Part shown: positions 1 to 7,830 of the stretch, in pieces
Layout: each line of letters opens with the position of its first letter
How positions within the stretch are numbered: the first letter of the stretch is position 1
DNA from: JBBECE01 sp964574935
GTDB taxonomy: Bacteria; Pseudomonadota; Alphaproteobacteria; Rhizobiales; Devosiaceae
Assembly: GCA_964574935.1 (NCBI GenBank)
Contig: CAZNOZ010000001.1
Location: 1 to 64,000 of the forward strand
DNA: 64,000 bases
Direction of reading: 5' to 3'
Translations under genes and position numbers: made by a program
The notes under the pieces: generated by a model
What the model was told of the DNA's origin: nothing
Database searches by the model: none
Seen by the model: the letters and a program-made list of their open reading frames with translations, nothing else

Positions 1-36
1 TTCCTGGCGGTTGGCGGGGAACCCGAGATCGCCTGA
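1..36 (+). CDS. Possible 3' end of a CDS entering from the left
   Basis: Frame 1 is open from the window edge to a TGA at 34-36 and would encode only the last eleven residues (FLAVGGEPEIA) of a protein. This is too short for identification. It is listed only because the next gene, on the minus strand, ends at 65 and leaves room for a convergent neighbour. It could equally be chance. Confidence 0.3.
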   Translation, partial: FLAVGGEPEIA

Positions 37-64
37 ACGGTCGCGCAGAAACGGCGCGGCCCGC

Positions 65-556
65 CTAGAACAGCCCCCAGCGGCGGACGTGGCGACGGTA
101 GTTCTCGTAGGTCTCGCCGAATTTCGCCGCCAGATAGCGTTCCTCGCGCTTGACGATCAGATAGTGCAGGCTCAGCCATAGCGCCGGGGTGAGCAGCAGG
201 CCCCATTCGAGGTTGCCCACCAGGCTCACGCCGGCCAGCAGCAGCACCATCGCCGAGTACATCGGGTTGCGTACCAAGCCGAAGGGGCCGGAGGTGACCA
301 CCATGGTCGCCGGCTTGTCGGGATTGACGTTGGTGCCGGCGGCCCGGAATTCCCGTTGCCCCCAAATGGCGAGGGCGATCGCGGCAATCGCCAGCACCCA
401 CCCCGCCCAGAACCAAAGCCCGTAGCCCGGTGGCAGAAACGCGATGGGCGCTATCCAGTCGAGGATGAGCGCGAGCGCGACCGCGATCCCAAGGAAGGCC
501 GGCGGCGGCATGATCAGTCCCGGATTGTCGCGGGTCGGCGGGGTCGTCTCGGTCAT
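65..556 (-). CDS. Isoprenylcysteine carboxyl methyltransferase (ICMT)-family membrane protein
   Basis: A 163-residue integral membrane protein of the ICMT/PEMT-like family, whose members transfer methyl groups from S-adenosylmethionine to lipid-linked or small acceptors at the membrane. Hydrophobic segments lie around residues 15-40, 45-65 and 95-130. The family signature is visible as GPFGLVRNPMYS followed near the C-terminus by a conserved EERYL...FGETYENYRRHVRRW block. The start at 556 is chosen because a GAGGAG ribosome site lies just upstream; the frame is open further upstream but that part is not membrane-like. It stands alone. The acceptor cannot be predicted; bacterial members are mostly uncharacterised. 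Confidence 0.85.
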   Translation of the reverse strand: MTETTPPTRDNPGLIMPPPAFLGIAVALALILDWIAPIAFLPPGYGLWFWAGWVLAIAAIALAIWGQREFRAAGTNVNPDKPATMVVTSGPFGLVRNPMYSAMVLLLAGVSLVGNLEWGLLLTPALWLSLHYLIVKREERYLAAKFGETYENYRRHVRRWGLF

Positions 557-756
557 CTGGCGCTCCTCGGGCGGTATCGCCGGCCCCCGAATGCGGGCGG
601 CGGCTCGGGCCCGTTTGCCATTGAATAGCCCAAGCCGGCCCGAATACAATAACCGCGGGGCGCCAGGATCGTGTCGGGCCCGCTCGCTCCGGGGCGTCTT
701 TCAGCGTTTTTCCGGCATGCGGGGACCGGCAATCAGCCCTGTTCGGGGGGATCGAG

Positions 757-3240
757 ATGACACACGACGCCGAGGCCGCGTCGAGCGGGCACAACCGATT
801 TGCCCAGATCAGCCTGGCCGGCACCTGGCGCCTGACCAGCCGGCGCCAGCAGGACGACTACGAGATCGCGCTGCCCGGCGACGTGCACTCGGCGCTGCTC
901 AAGGCCGGCGCCATCCCCGATCCCTATCAGGGGGACAACGAGGAGGCGGTCAGCTGGGTCAGCCGCACGCCATGGACGATCGAGCGTGAATTCGATGTCG
1001 GCGCGGATCTGGAGGGCTTCTGGACCCTGACACTGAGCGAGGTCGACTGCATCGCCACCGTTTTCCTCAACGACCAGGAGATCGGCCGCCTCGACAATCA
1101 GTTCGTCCGCCACGACATCGACGTGACCGGCCGCCTCCGGGAAGGCGCCAACGCGCTGCGCGTCGAGTTCGGCGTCGCCCGCCAGATCGCCGCCGAGCGG
1201 GCCGCCGCGCATGCCTTTCCCATTCCCTATTCCGACAATGTCGCCGCCGCCCCGCATCTCAACTTCATCCGCAAATCCGCCTGTCACGGCGGCTGGGACT
1301 GGAACATCTGCCTGATGCCCACGGGCATTTACGGCGCGATGGCGCTCAGGCGGTCCCGGCTGGCGCGCATCGACAGCGTCGAAGTGGTCCAGCATCACGC
1401 CCCCGACCAGGTCGAAATCGAAATCCGCACCCGCGTCTTCGCGTTCGAGGCCGGCGCGGCAGAACTCACCCATACCGTCGACGGCAGACAGTATGGCGGC
1501 ACGGTCGAGGTCGTGCCGGGCGACAACATCTTCACCCACCAGGTCACCATCGCCGAGCCGAAGCTGTGGTGGCCGGCCGGGCAGGGGGAGCAGCCGCTCT
1601 ACGCCATCGAAACGGAATTCGACGGCGAGCTGACGCGCCGCCGCATCGGCCTCAGGACGCTCCGGGTCGATTGCGACGACGACGAGGTGGGCACCTCGTT
1701 CAAGGTCCGCGTCAATGGCCGCGACATCTTCATGAAAGGCGCCAACTGGGTGCCCGCCGACGCGCTGCCCGCCCGCGTCACCCAGGACGCCGTGCGGCCG
1801 TTGCTCGAGGCCGCGGTGGCGGCGAATTTCAACATGCTCAGGGTGTGGGGGGGCGGCCAGTACGAGCCCGACGACTTCTATGAACTGTGCGACGAACTCG
1901 GGCTCCTCGTCTGGCAGGATCTGATGTTCGCGTGCATGCCCTATCCCTCCAATCCCGAGTTTCTCGCCTCGGTGCGCACCGAGGCCACCCAGCAGGTGAG
2001 GCGTCTGTCGCATCACGCCTCGATCGCCCTGTGGTGCGGCGACAACGAGGTGATCGGGTCGCTGGAGTGGTACCCCCAGACCCGCCAGAACCGCGACCGC
2101 TATGTCGCCAACTACGACCGGCTGAATTCGCTGTTGATGGAAATCTGCGAGCGGGAGGATCCGGGCCGCCGCTTCTGGCCGTCCTCGCCGTCCGCCGGCT
2201 ATCTCGAATTTGCCGGCGGCTGGAAGGACGACACGCGCGGGGACATGCATGTGTGGGACGTCTGGCATTCGGACAGGGATTTCACGGCCTACCGGGACGT
2301 GAAGCCCCGCTTCGCGTCCGAATTCGGCTTCCAGTCCTTTCCCTCGATGCGGCGGATCGAGGCGTTCGCGGCCGCCGAAGACCGCAACCTCTCCGCGCCG
2401 GTCATGGAGGCGCACCAGCGCAATCCGGGCGGCAACGCGCGGATCATCGCGACAATCTGCCGCCACTTCCGGTTCCCGAAGGACTTCGACCAGATGGTCT
2501 ATCTCAGCCAGATCCAGCAGGGGTTGGCGCTGCAGACCGCCGTCGAATTCTGGCGCGCCGCCAAGCCGCGCTGCATGGGAGCGCTCTACTGGCAATTCAA
2601 CGACACCTGGCCGGTGGCCTCCTGGTCGAGCCTCGAGCATGGCGGCGGCTGGAAGCTCGCCCACTATTTCGCCAGGCGGTTTTTCGCACCGGTCACGGTC
2701 GTCGCCATCCCGGATCCCGAGAGCGGCGAGATCGCGCTGGTGGGGGTGAGCGACCGGGCCGACCCGGCGGTCCTGTCGCTCGAAGCGAAGGCGGTGGGAT
2801 TCGACGGCCGCGAGCGCCCGCTCGTCGAAACGCGTGGTGAAGTCACGCCCTATGCGGCGAGCGAGCTGACGCGACTGGCGCCGGGGGCGCTCGATGCCCA
2901 CGAATTCATGACGTTTTCGTGGGCCGGGCCGGACGGCGCCGACGCCGGCGACAACGAGCATTTCCCCACACCGTTCAAACGCTACGATCTGCCCGTGCCG
3001 GAAATCGCCGCGAGCTGGGAGACGAAGAAGGGCGAGACGGCGCTGGTGCTGGAGACCGACGAGCCGGCCCTGTTCGTGACCGCCGAAGTGGCGGTGCCGG
3101 GGGTCTTTTCGGACAACGCCCTGACGCTGGTGCCCGGGGCGCCCCGCCGGCTCACCTTCACGCCGACGGGCGGTGCCGTGGACCTCGATGCGCTGCGGGC
3201 CTCGCTGGCGGTGCGCAACCTGCGCGACAGCTTCGAATGA
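757..3240 (+). CDS. Beta-mannosidase, glycoside hydrolase family 2
   Basis: An 827-residue GH2 enzyme that hydrolyses terminal non-reducing beta-D-mannose residues. The order is an N-terminal jelly-roll (about 20-190), immunoglobulin-like domain (about 195-300), the TIM barrel (about 305-640) and C-terminal beta domains. The likely acid/base is Glu431 in WCGDNEV and the nucleophile Glu522 in SEFGFQS, both typical of GH2 beta-mannosidases; length also fits (about 820-860). No signal peptide is visible, so it should act in the cytoplasm on imported mannosides. A purine-rich ribosome site (GGGGGGA) precedes the ATG. Seventeen bases after it lies a D-lyxose/mannose isomerase gene, suggesting a two-gene mannoside module. 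No sugar transporter is present in the window. Confidence 0.93.
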   Translation: MTHDAEAASSGHNRFAQISLAGTWRLTSRRQQDDYEIALPGDVHSALLKAGAIPDPYQGDNEEAVSWVSRTPWTIEREFDVGADLEGFWTLTLSEVDCIATVFLNDQEIGRLDNQFVRHDIDVTGRLREGANALRVEFGVARQIAAERAAAHAFPIPYSDNVAAAPHLNFIRKSACHGGWDWNICLMPTGIYGAMALRRSRLARIDSVEVVQHHAPDQVEIEIRTRVFAFEAGAAELTHTVDGRQYGGTVEVVPGDNIFTHQVTIAEPKLWWPAGQGEQPLYAIETEFDGELTRRRIGLRTLRVDCDDDEVGTSFKVRVNGRDIFMKGANWVPADALPARVTQDAVRPLLEAAVAANFNMLRVWGGGQYEPDDFYELCDELGLLVWQDLMFACMPYPSNPEFLASVRTEATQQVRRLSHHASIALWCGDNEVIGSLEWYPQTRQNRDRYVANYDRLNSLLMEICEREDPGRRFWPSSPSAGYLEFAGGWKDDTRGDMHVWDVWHSDRDFTAYRDVKPRFASEFGFQSFPSMRRIEAFAAAEDRNLSAPVMEAHQRNPGGNARIIATICRHFRFPKDFDQMVYLSQIQQGLALQTAVEFWRAAKPRCMGALYWQFNDTWPVASWSSLEHGGGWKLAHYFARRFFAPVTVVAIPDPESGEIALVGVSDRADPAVLSLEAKAVGFDGRERPLVETRGEVTPYAASELTRLAPGALDAHEFMTFSWAGPDGADAGDNEHFPTPFKRYDLPVPEIAASWETKKGETALVLETDEPALFVTAEVAVPGVFSDNALTLVPGAPRRLTFTPTGGAVDLDALRASLAVRNLRDSFE

Positions 3241-3256
3241 GCCGCCGGCCCCGCCC

Positions 3257-3946
3257 ATGAAGCGCTCCGAAGTCAACGAGATCCTCGCTGAGGCCGAGGC
3301 CTTCATCGGCTCCTTCGGCTACCGTCTGCCGCCGTTTGCCTTCTGGACCCCGAACGAGATGCGCCAGCGCCGCGCCGAAATCGGCGCGCTCGTCGAGGGC
3401 CGGCTCGGATGGGACGTCACCGACTATGGTGAGGGGAAATTCGGCGAGATCGGCCTGACCCTCTTTACGGTGCGCAACGGCCGCACCGCCGATCTAGCGG
3501 CCGGCAAGGGCATGCTCTACGCCGAGAAGATCATGATTTCGCGCGCCGGCCAGGTCGCCCCGATGCACCGGCACGTCGTCAAGGCCGAGGACATCATCAA
3601 CCGCGGCGGCGGCTCGCTGGCGGTCGAGCTGTTCGCCTCGACCGATGACGGCTCGATCGACCAACGCGGTCCGGTCACCGTGCCTTGCGACGGCACTTCG
3701 CGTCGGCTCGAAGCGGGCGCCACCCTCGCCCTCGATCCCGGTGCAAGCGTGACCCTGCTGCCCGGGACCTGGCACGCCTTTTGGGGCGAGGGGGCGGACG
3801 TGCTGGTCGGCGAGGTCTCGACGGTCAACGACGATCTCACCGACAACGTCTTTCGCGATCCCGTCGGGCGGTTCCCCGAGATCGTCGAAGACGAGCCGCC
3901 CCGCCGGCTGCTGGTCGCCGACTACGACACCTGGCTCGCCGGCTGA
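3257..3946 (+). CDS. D-lyxose isomerase (D-lyxose/D-mannose ketol-isomerase), cupin type
   Basis: A 229-residue cupin-fold isomerase. D-lyxose isomerases interconvert D-lyxose and D-xylulose, and characterised members also isomerise D-mannose to D-fructose. The metal-binding set is visible: His104 and His106 in PMHRH, Glu111 shortly after, and His173 in GTWHAF. The start at 3257 gives the family's normal N-terminus (MKRSEVNEIL). The gene follows the beta-mannosidase by 16 bases and is probably co-transcribed. I infer that the biologically relevant substrate here is mannose released by the mannosidase, giving fructose for central metabolism. The family assignment is firm; the in vivo sugar is inference. 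Confidence 0.88.
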   Translation: MKRSEVNEILAEAEAFIGSFGYRLPPFAFWTPNEMRQRRAEIGALVEGRLGWDVTDYGEGKFGEIGLTLFTVRNGRTADLAAGKGMLYAEKIMISRAGQVAPMHRHVVKAEDIINRGGGSLAVELFASTDDGSIDQRGPVTVPCDGTSRRLEAGATLALDPGASVTLLPGTWHAFWGEGADVLVGEVSTVNDDLTDNVFRDPVGRFPEIVEDEPPRRLLVADYDTWLAG

Positions 3947-3958
3947 TCGGGAACCAAG

Positions 3959-3984
3959 AAAAAGGGCCGGCGCTTGGCCGGCCC
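3959..3984 (-). terminator. Rho-independent terminator of the aromatic uptake operon
   Basis: A perfect 8-bp GC stem (3964-3971 with 3977-3984, loop GCTTG) is followed, reading on the minus strand, by a run of five T residues. It lies 20 bases past the stop codon at 4005. On the plus strand no T-run follows, so it should terminate the minus-strand operon. Confidence 0.85.
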
Positions 3985-4004
3985 CTCGGGGGAGGTGGGA
4001 GCGC

Positions 4005-5492
4005 TCAGAAGACCGGCGGGTAGTGCCGGTGGCCGCGCTCCAGGGTGATCCAGCGGGTTTCGGTGAAGGTGCTCAGCGCCCACTTGCCGCCGTGCCGGCC
4101 GGTGCCCGAGCCCTTGGCGCCGCCGAACGGCACCATCGCCTCGTCGTTCACCGGCGAGCAGTTGATGTGGCACATGCCGGTCTCCAGTTCGCCGGCGATC
4201 TTCAGGCCGCGCTCCTCGTCGCGGGTCATCACGCCGGCGGTCAGGCCGTAGTCGGAGTCGTTGGCGATCCGCACCGCTTCCTCCTCGGTTGCGAAGGGAT
4301 AGATCGACGTCACCGGCCCAAAAGTCTCCTCGCGGTAGATCTTCATGGCGTCGGTGACCCCGGTCAGGATCGTCGGCTCGACATAGAGCCCGTCGATCCG
4401 CCCACCCAACAGCACCTGCGCGCCCTTCTCGACGGCGTCGTCGAGCTGGTCCTTGATGCGCGCCACCTGCCGCTCGTTGATGATGGGGCCGATCACATGT
4501 GCCTTGTCGACCGCGGGGTCGCCCGTCTTCAGGGCGGCCGCCTTTTCGACGAACCGGCGCATGAACTCGTCGACGATCGTGTCCTGCACCAGCACCCGGT
4601 CGATCGACATGCAGATCTGTCCCTGATGCATGAAGGCGCCGAAATTGGCCGCCTGCAGCGCCCGGTCGATGTCGGCGTCGTCGAAGATGATCAGGGCGTT
4701 CTTGCCGCCCGCCTCGATGGCGCACTCCTTGAGCAGGCCCCCCGCCTGGGCGGCGATCTTGCGGCCGACCGGGGTCGAACCGGTGAACGAGATGCCCTTG
4801 ACCCTGGGATTGGAGATCATCTCGTCACCGACCTCGGCGACGGTGTCCCGCGAGCAGCACACAACGTTCAGCACCCCCGGGGGCACGCCCGCCTCCTCGA
4901 AGAGCTCGGCGAACAGAAGTCCCCCGATCACCGGGGTCTCCTCGGAGGGCTTGAGGACGACCGTGTTGCCTGCCGCCAGCGCGAACGCCATGCCGCGCGA
5001 GGTCAGGATCATCGGAAAGTTCCACGGCGAGATCACCGAGATCACGCCCATCGGGCGCCTGACCGCCAGCGACACCTTCAGATGCTCGGAGGGCAGGATC
5101 TCGCCAACCTCCTCGTAGCAGGCGGCGGCGGCGGCGCGCCACACCGAGTGCACATAGCCGGTCTCGAACATGCCCTTGCCGAACCAGCCGCCGCCCTCGG
5201 ACGTGATGTGGCGAACGATCTCGTCCTGGCGCTTCATGTAAAGGTCGGCGATCTTGAGCATGTAGTCGGCACGCGCGGTGTGCGGCAGGTCCGACCATTC
5301 TCTGAACGCCGCGTCGGCGGCATCGATGGCATTGGCGACGTCGATCCGGTTGGCGTCCGGCGCCTGGCAATAGACTTGCCCGGTCGAGGGATTGAGGTCC
5401 TCGAAAGTGGCCCGGGGCCGCACCCATTCGCCGCCGATATAGTGGCCCTTGGGTTCGTACTCGATGTGCAGCTGTCCTGCGGCAACGTTCAT
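4005..5492 (-). other. Aldehyde dehydrogenase module with its own internal translation start
   Basis: The last 495 residues of the fused frame form a normal-length aldehyde dehydrogenase beginning at an ATG at 5490-5492. A strong ribosome site (GGGAGG, 5498-5503) sits five bases before it. The module may therefore also be made as a free enzyme from the same mRNA. It has NAD-binding SPWNFP, catalytic Cys294 and Glu260 (module numbering) and a C-terminal FTETRWITLERGH close to vanillin/benzaldehyde-type dehydrogenases. It is listed separately from the fusion because the product may exist in both forms. Confidence 0.7.
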
Positions 5493-7103
5493 GTCTGCCT
5501 CCCGTGTGTGCTGGGGTTGTTCGTCTTGCGCTTGTGACGCCAGGGCGGCGGTGCTGGCCAGCCCGCCCTCGGGGGCGCTCAACGGGATGTTGGCGCCGTT
5601 GATCAGGGTCGCGCTTTCGCTGAGAAGATAGGCGATGACGTGGGCGGCGTCCGGCGCCGTCGGTTCGTGACCGTTGATCAGAGGATGCGCGTCCGCCCCG
5701 TTTCCCTTGGCGAGTGCGCCGTTGGTCGGGCTGACGACATTGAGCCGCACGCCGCGGGCCTTCCAGCGGTCGCGCGCCTCGAAAGCGGTCGCCGCCATCG
5801 CCGCCTTGGAGAATTCGTAGCCGCGGCGGCCGGCGATCCCGTGCGCGGCGCAGAATTCGGCGACGCTGTCGAATTCGATGGCGCCGACTTCCTCGATCGT
5901 CATGTCGGTGTTGCGCCAGTCGGTGTCGATCGGGGCCGACAGATGGACGACCGAGGCGCCCTCGCTCAGCCGGTCGGCGATCCGTTCGGCGAAATAGCGC
6001 TGGCCGACATAGTTGACCTTGATCACCGCGTCGGCGGGCATGTCGGCGGGCAGGTCCGCCATCGCCGCCAGCCCGTCGACCGAACCGGGCAATTCGTCGA
6101 CCGCCCGGTCGATGGACTGCTTCTCGGTGAAATCGGCTTTCACGAACTGGTCGATGTGGTCGTGGCTTTCATAGAGGTCGACGCCGATCACCCTGGCGCC
6201 GGAGCGCTTGAGCGCCCGTGCCGTCATCGCGCCGATGCCGCCGGAGACGCCGGTGACCACGATCGCCTTGCCGCGCAGCACCTTGAGCTGTTCGGTAATG
6301 TCCGCGTAGCGGCCCTCGACGGTTGCGACGGCGGCCGCGGGTGTCAGCCCGGGCGCCGGAACCGACGGCGCCGGGGCGCGAGCCGGATGCGGCGCGGCGA
6401 CGCCGAGATAGGCGGCCTGCACCGCCGGGTCGGACCGCAATGCCGCCGCCGAGCTGGCCGCGCTGACGCGACCGTTCTCGATCAGATAGCCCCGGTCGGC
6501 GATTGCCAGGGATTGATTGGCGTCCTGCTCGACCAAGAGGATGCCGGTGCCGTCCTTGCGTATGCGCTTGAGGGCCCGGAACAGCTCCGTGCACAACACC
6601 GGGGCCAGCCCCAGGGTCGGCTCGTCCAGCATCAGGATCTTCGGCGCCGACATCAGGGCCCGCCCGATGGCGACCATCTGCTGTTCGCCGCCGCTCATGG
6701 TGCGCGCCATTTGCTGCTTGCGCTCCTTGAGCGCCGGGAACAGCGAATAGACATGGGCCAGGGCGGCCTTTTCGGTCGCACGGGCCCGCTGCGCGAAGGC
6801 GCCGAGGTCGAGATTCTCCTCGACCGTGAGCTCGCCGAACAGCCCGCGCCCCTCCGGAACCAGGGTCAGGCCGGCCTCGACGATTTCGTGCGGCTTGAGG
6901 GCGTGCAAACTGACGCCGTCGATTGCGATTTCGGCCCCCGGCGCCATCGGCACCAGTCCGGCGATGGCCTTCAGAAGCGTCGTCTTGCCGGCCCCGTTGG
7001 CGCCCAGGATGACGACGATCTCGCCCTCGCCGACGCCCAGAGAGACATCCAGCAGCGCGCGGTGATGGCCGTAGGAGACCGAGATCGACTTCGCCTCAAG
7101 CAT
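4005..7103 (-). CDS. LivF-type ABC ATPase fused in frame to a coniferyl-alcohol-dehydrogenase-like SDR and an aldehyde dehydrogenase
   Basis: A single frame of 1032 residues without a stop. Residues 1-234 are a complete LivF ATPase: Walker A GANGAGKTT (34-42), signature SGGEQQ (137-142), Walker B ILMLDEP, and the usual LivF ending AAYLG. A proline/alanine-rich linker (235-270) leads to an SDR (about 273-518) with TGVSGGIG (284-291) and YEFSK (429-433); segments such as VNYVGQ and LINGANIP resemble coniferyl-alcohol dehydrogenases (CalA). Residues 538-1032 are a full aldehyde dehydrogenase with Cys831 in GQICMS and Glu797 in IEAGGKN. The start overlaps livG by 8 bases. LivF should work with LivG, LivH and LivM at the membrane. 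The fused enzymes suggest oxidation of an imported aromatic alcohol to aldehyde to acid; substrate inferred. An assembly error that removed stop codons is unlikely, because frame and linker are clean. Confidence 0.85.
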   Translation of the reverse strand: MLEAKSISVSYGHHRALLDVSLGVGEGEIVVILGANGAGKTTLLKAIAGLVPMAPGAEIAIDGVSLHALKPHEIVEAGLTLVPEGRGLFGELTVEENLDLGAFAQRARATEKAALAHVYSLFPALKERKQQMARTMSGGEQQMVAIGRALMSAPKILMLDEPTLGLAPVLCTELFRALKRIRKDGTGILLVEQDANQSLAIADRGYLIENGRVSAASSAAALRSDPAVQAAYLGVAAPHPARAPAPSVPAPGLTPAAAVATVEGRYADITEQLKVLRGKAIVVTGVSGGIGAMTARALKRSGARVIGVDLYESHDHIDQFVKADFTEKQSIDRAVDELPGSVDGLAAMADLPADMPADAVIKVNYVGQRYFAERIADRLSEGASVVHLSAPIDTDWRNTDMTIEEVGAIEFDSVAEFCAAHGIAGRRGYEFSKAAMAATAFEARDRWKARGVRLNVVSPTNGALAKGNGADAHPLINGHEPTAPDAAHVIAYLLSESATLINGANIPLSAPEGGLASTAALASQAQDEQPQHTREADMNVAAGQLHIEYEPKGHYIGGEWVRPRATFEDLNPSTGQVYCQAPDANRIDVANAIDAADAAFREWSDLPHTARADYMLKIADLYMKRQDEIVRHITSEGGGWFGKGMFETGYVHSVWRAAAAACYEEVGEILPSEHLKVSLAVRRPMGVISVISPWNFPMILTSRGMAFALAAGNTVVLKPSEETPVIGGLLFAELFEEAGVPPGVLNVVCCSRDTVAEVGDEMISNPRVKGISFTGSTPVGRKIAAQAGGLLKECAIEAGGKNALIIFDDADIDRALQAANFGAFMHQGQICMSIDRVLVQDTIVDEFMRRFVEKAAALKTGDPAVDKAHVIGPIINERQVARIKDQLDDAVEKGAQVLLGGRIDGLYVEPTILTGVTDAMKIYREETFGPVTSIYPFATEEEAVRIANDSDYGLTAGVMTRDEERGLKIAGELETGMCHINCSPVNDEAMVPFGGAKGSGTGRHGGKWALSTFTETRWITLERGHRHYPPVF
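5498..5503 (-). promoter_or_regulatory. Internal ribosome binding site of the aldehyde dehydrogenase module
   Basis: GGGAGG followed by five bases and ATG, inside an open reading frame that continues from LivF and the SDR. It is as strong as the ribosome site of the binding-protein gene of the same operon (GGGAGGA before 10926). Its presence suggests that the aldehyde dehydrogenase was once, or still is, translated independently. Confidence 0.65.
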
Positions 7104-7830
7104 CGGGTTCCCCGATATACGCGCGTACAACTTCACGGTCGGCGAGCACCGCATCCGGATCGCCATCGGCGATCTTTCGGCCCGCGTTCATCACCACGCA
7201 GCGGTCACACAGGGCGCGGATCGCTTCGATGACATGCTCCACCAGCACAATAGTGTACCCTTGGGACTTTAACCGCTTGATTAACCCCACGGCGATGTTG
7301 AGTTCCGCCGGATTGAGCCCGGCCAGCCACTCGTCGAGCAGCAAAACCTCCGGCTTGCGGGCGATGGCGCGCGCCAGCTCGATGCGTTTCTGGTCGATAT
7401 AGGTCATCTGCGGCGGGTATTCGCTGCCGCGCCCGCCCAGTCCCACAAGATGCAGGAGCTCGTCGGCGCGCCGGTCGGCCGCCGCGCCCCAGAGGTGATC
7501 GGGGCCGAACGCCATGCCGGCGACGACGTTTTCCTGCGCCGACATGCCGTGCAGCGCTCTGACGAGCTGAAAGGTGCGCCGCACACCACGATCCGAGATG
7601 CGATGGGCGGGCAGGCGGGTCAGCGGCTCGCCGTGCAGCCTGATTTCGCCGCCGGTCGGCTTGAAGACGCCCGATATCAGGTTGAGCATGGTCGTCTTGC
7701 CCGACCCGTTGGGGCCGATCAAACCCAGGATTTCGCCTTCGTAGAGCTCGAAGCTGACGTCGTTGACCGCGATCAGGCCCCCGAACGCCTTGCGCGCCTT
7801 TTCGACCGTGAGAACCGACGAGGCACTCAT
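7096..7830 (-). CDS. livG: Branched-chain-amino-acid-type (HAAT) ABC transporter ATP-binding protein LivG
   Basis: A 244-residue ATPase of the LivG family, one of two nucleotide-binding subunits of a hydrophobic-amino-acid-type importer. Walker A is GPNGSGKTT (39-47). The signature region reads TYIDQKRIELARAI and the Walker B region VLLLDEWLAGLNP; the usual signature glycine and the usual proline after LDE are replaced (I and W). The adenine-binding and D-loop parts look intact. It overlaps livM by 4 bases (ATGA) and the LivF fusion by 8, so translation is coupled. Transporters of this class take up amino acids, urea or aromatic acids; the neighbouring oxidoreductases and pca genes favour an aromatic substrate. 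Confidence 0.9.
   Translation of the reverse strand: MSASSVLTVEKARKAFGGLIAVNDVSFELYEGEILGLIGPNGSGKTTMLNLISGVFKPTGGEIRLHGEPLTRLPAHRISDRGVRRTFQLVRALHGMSAQENVVAGMAFGPDHLWGAAADRRADELLHLVGLGGRGSEYPPQMTYIDQKRIELARAIARKPEVLLLDEWLAGLNPAELNIAVGLIKRLKSQGYTIVLVEHVIEAIRALCDRCVVMNAGRKIADGDPDAVLADREVVRAYIGEPDA

Noticed and set aside
733..3306. An 857-residue open frame on the minus strand opposite the beta-mannosidase
   Set aside because: Its sequence is the low-complexity Arg/Gly/Asp/His-rich pattern expected from the opposite strand of a GC-rich gene, with no domain, while the plus strand encodes a complete GH2 enzyme.
5640..7232. A 530-residue plus-strand open frame opposite the LivF-SDR region
   Set aside because: Composition (Arg, Gly, Asp, His rich) and lack of motifs mark it as an antisense shadow of a frame with three recognisable domains.
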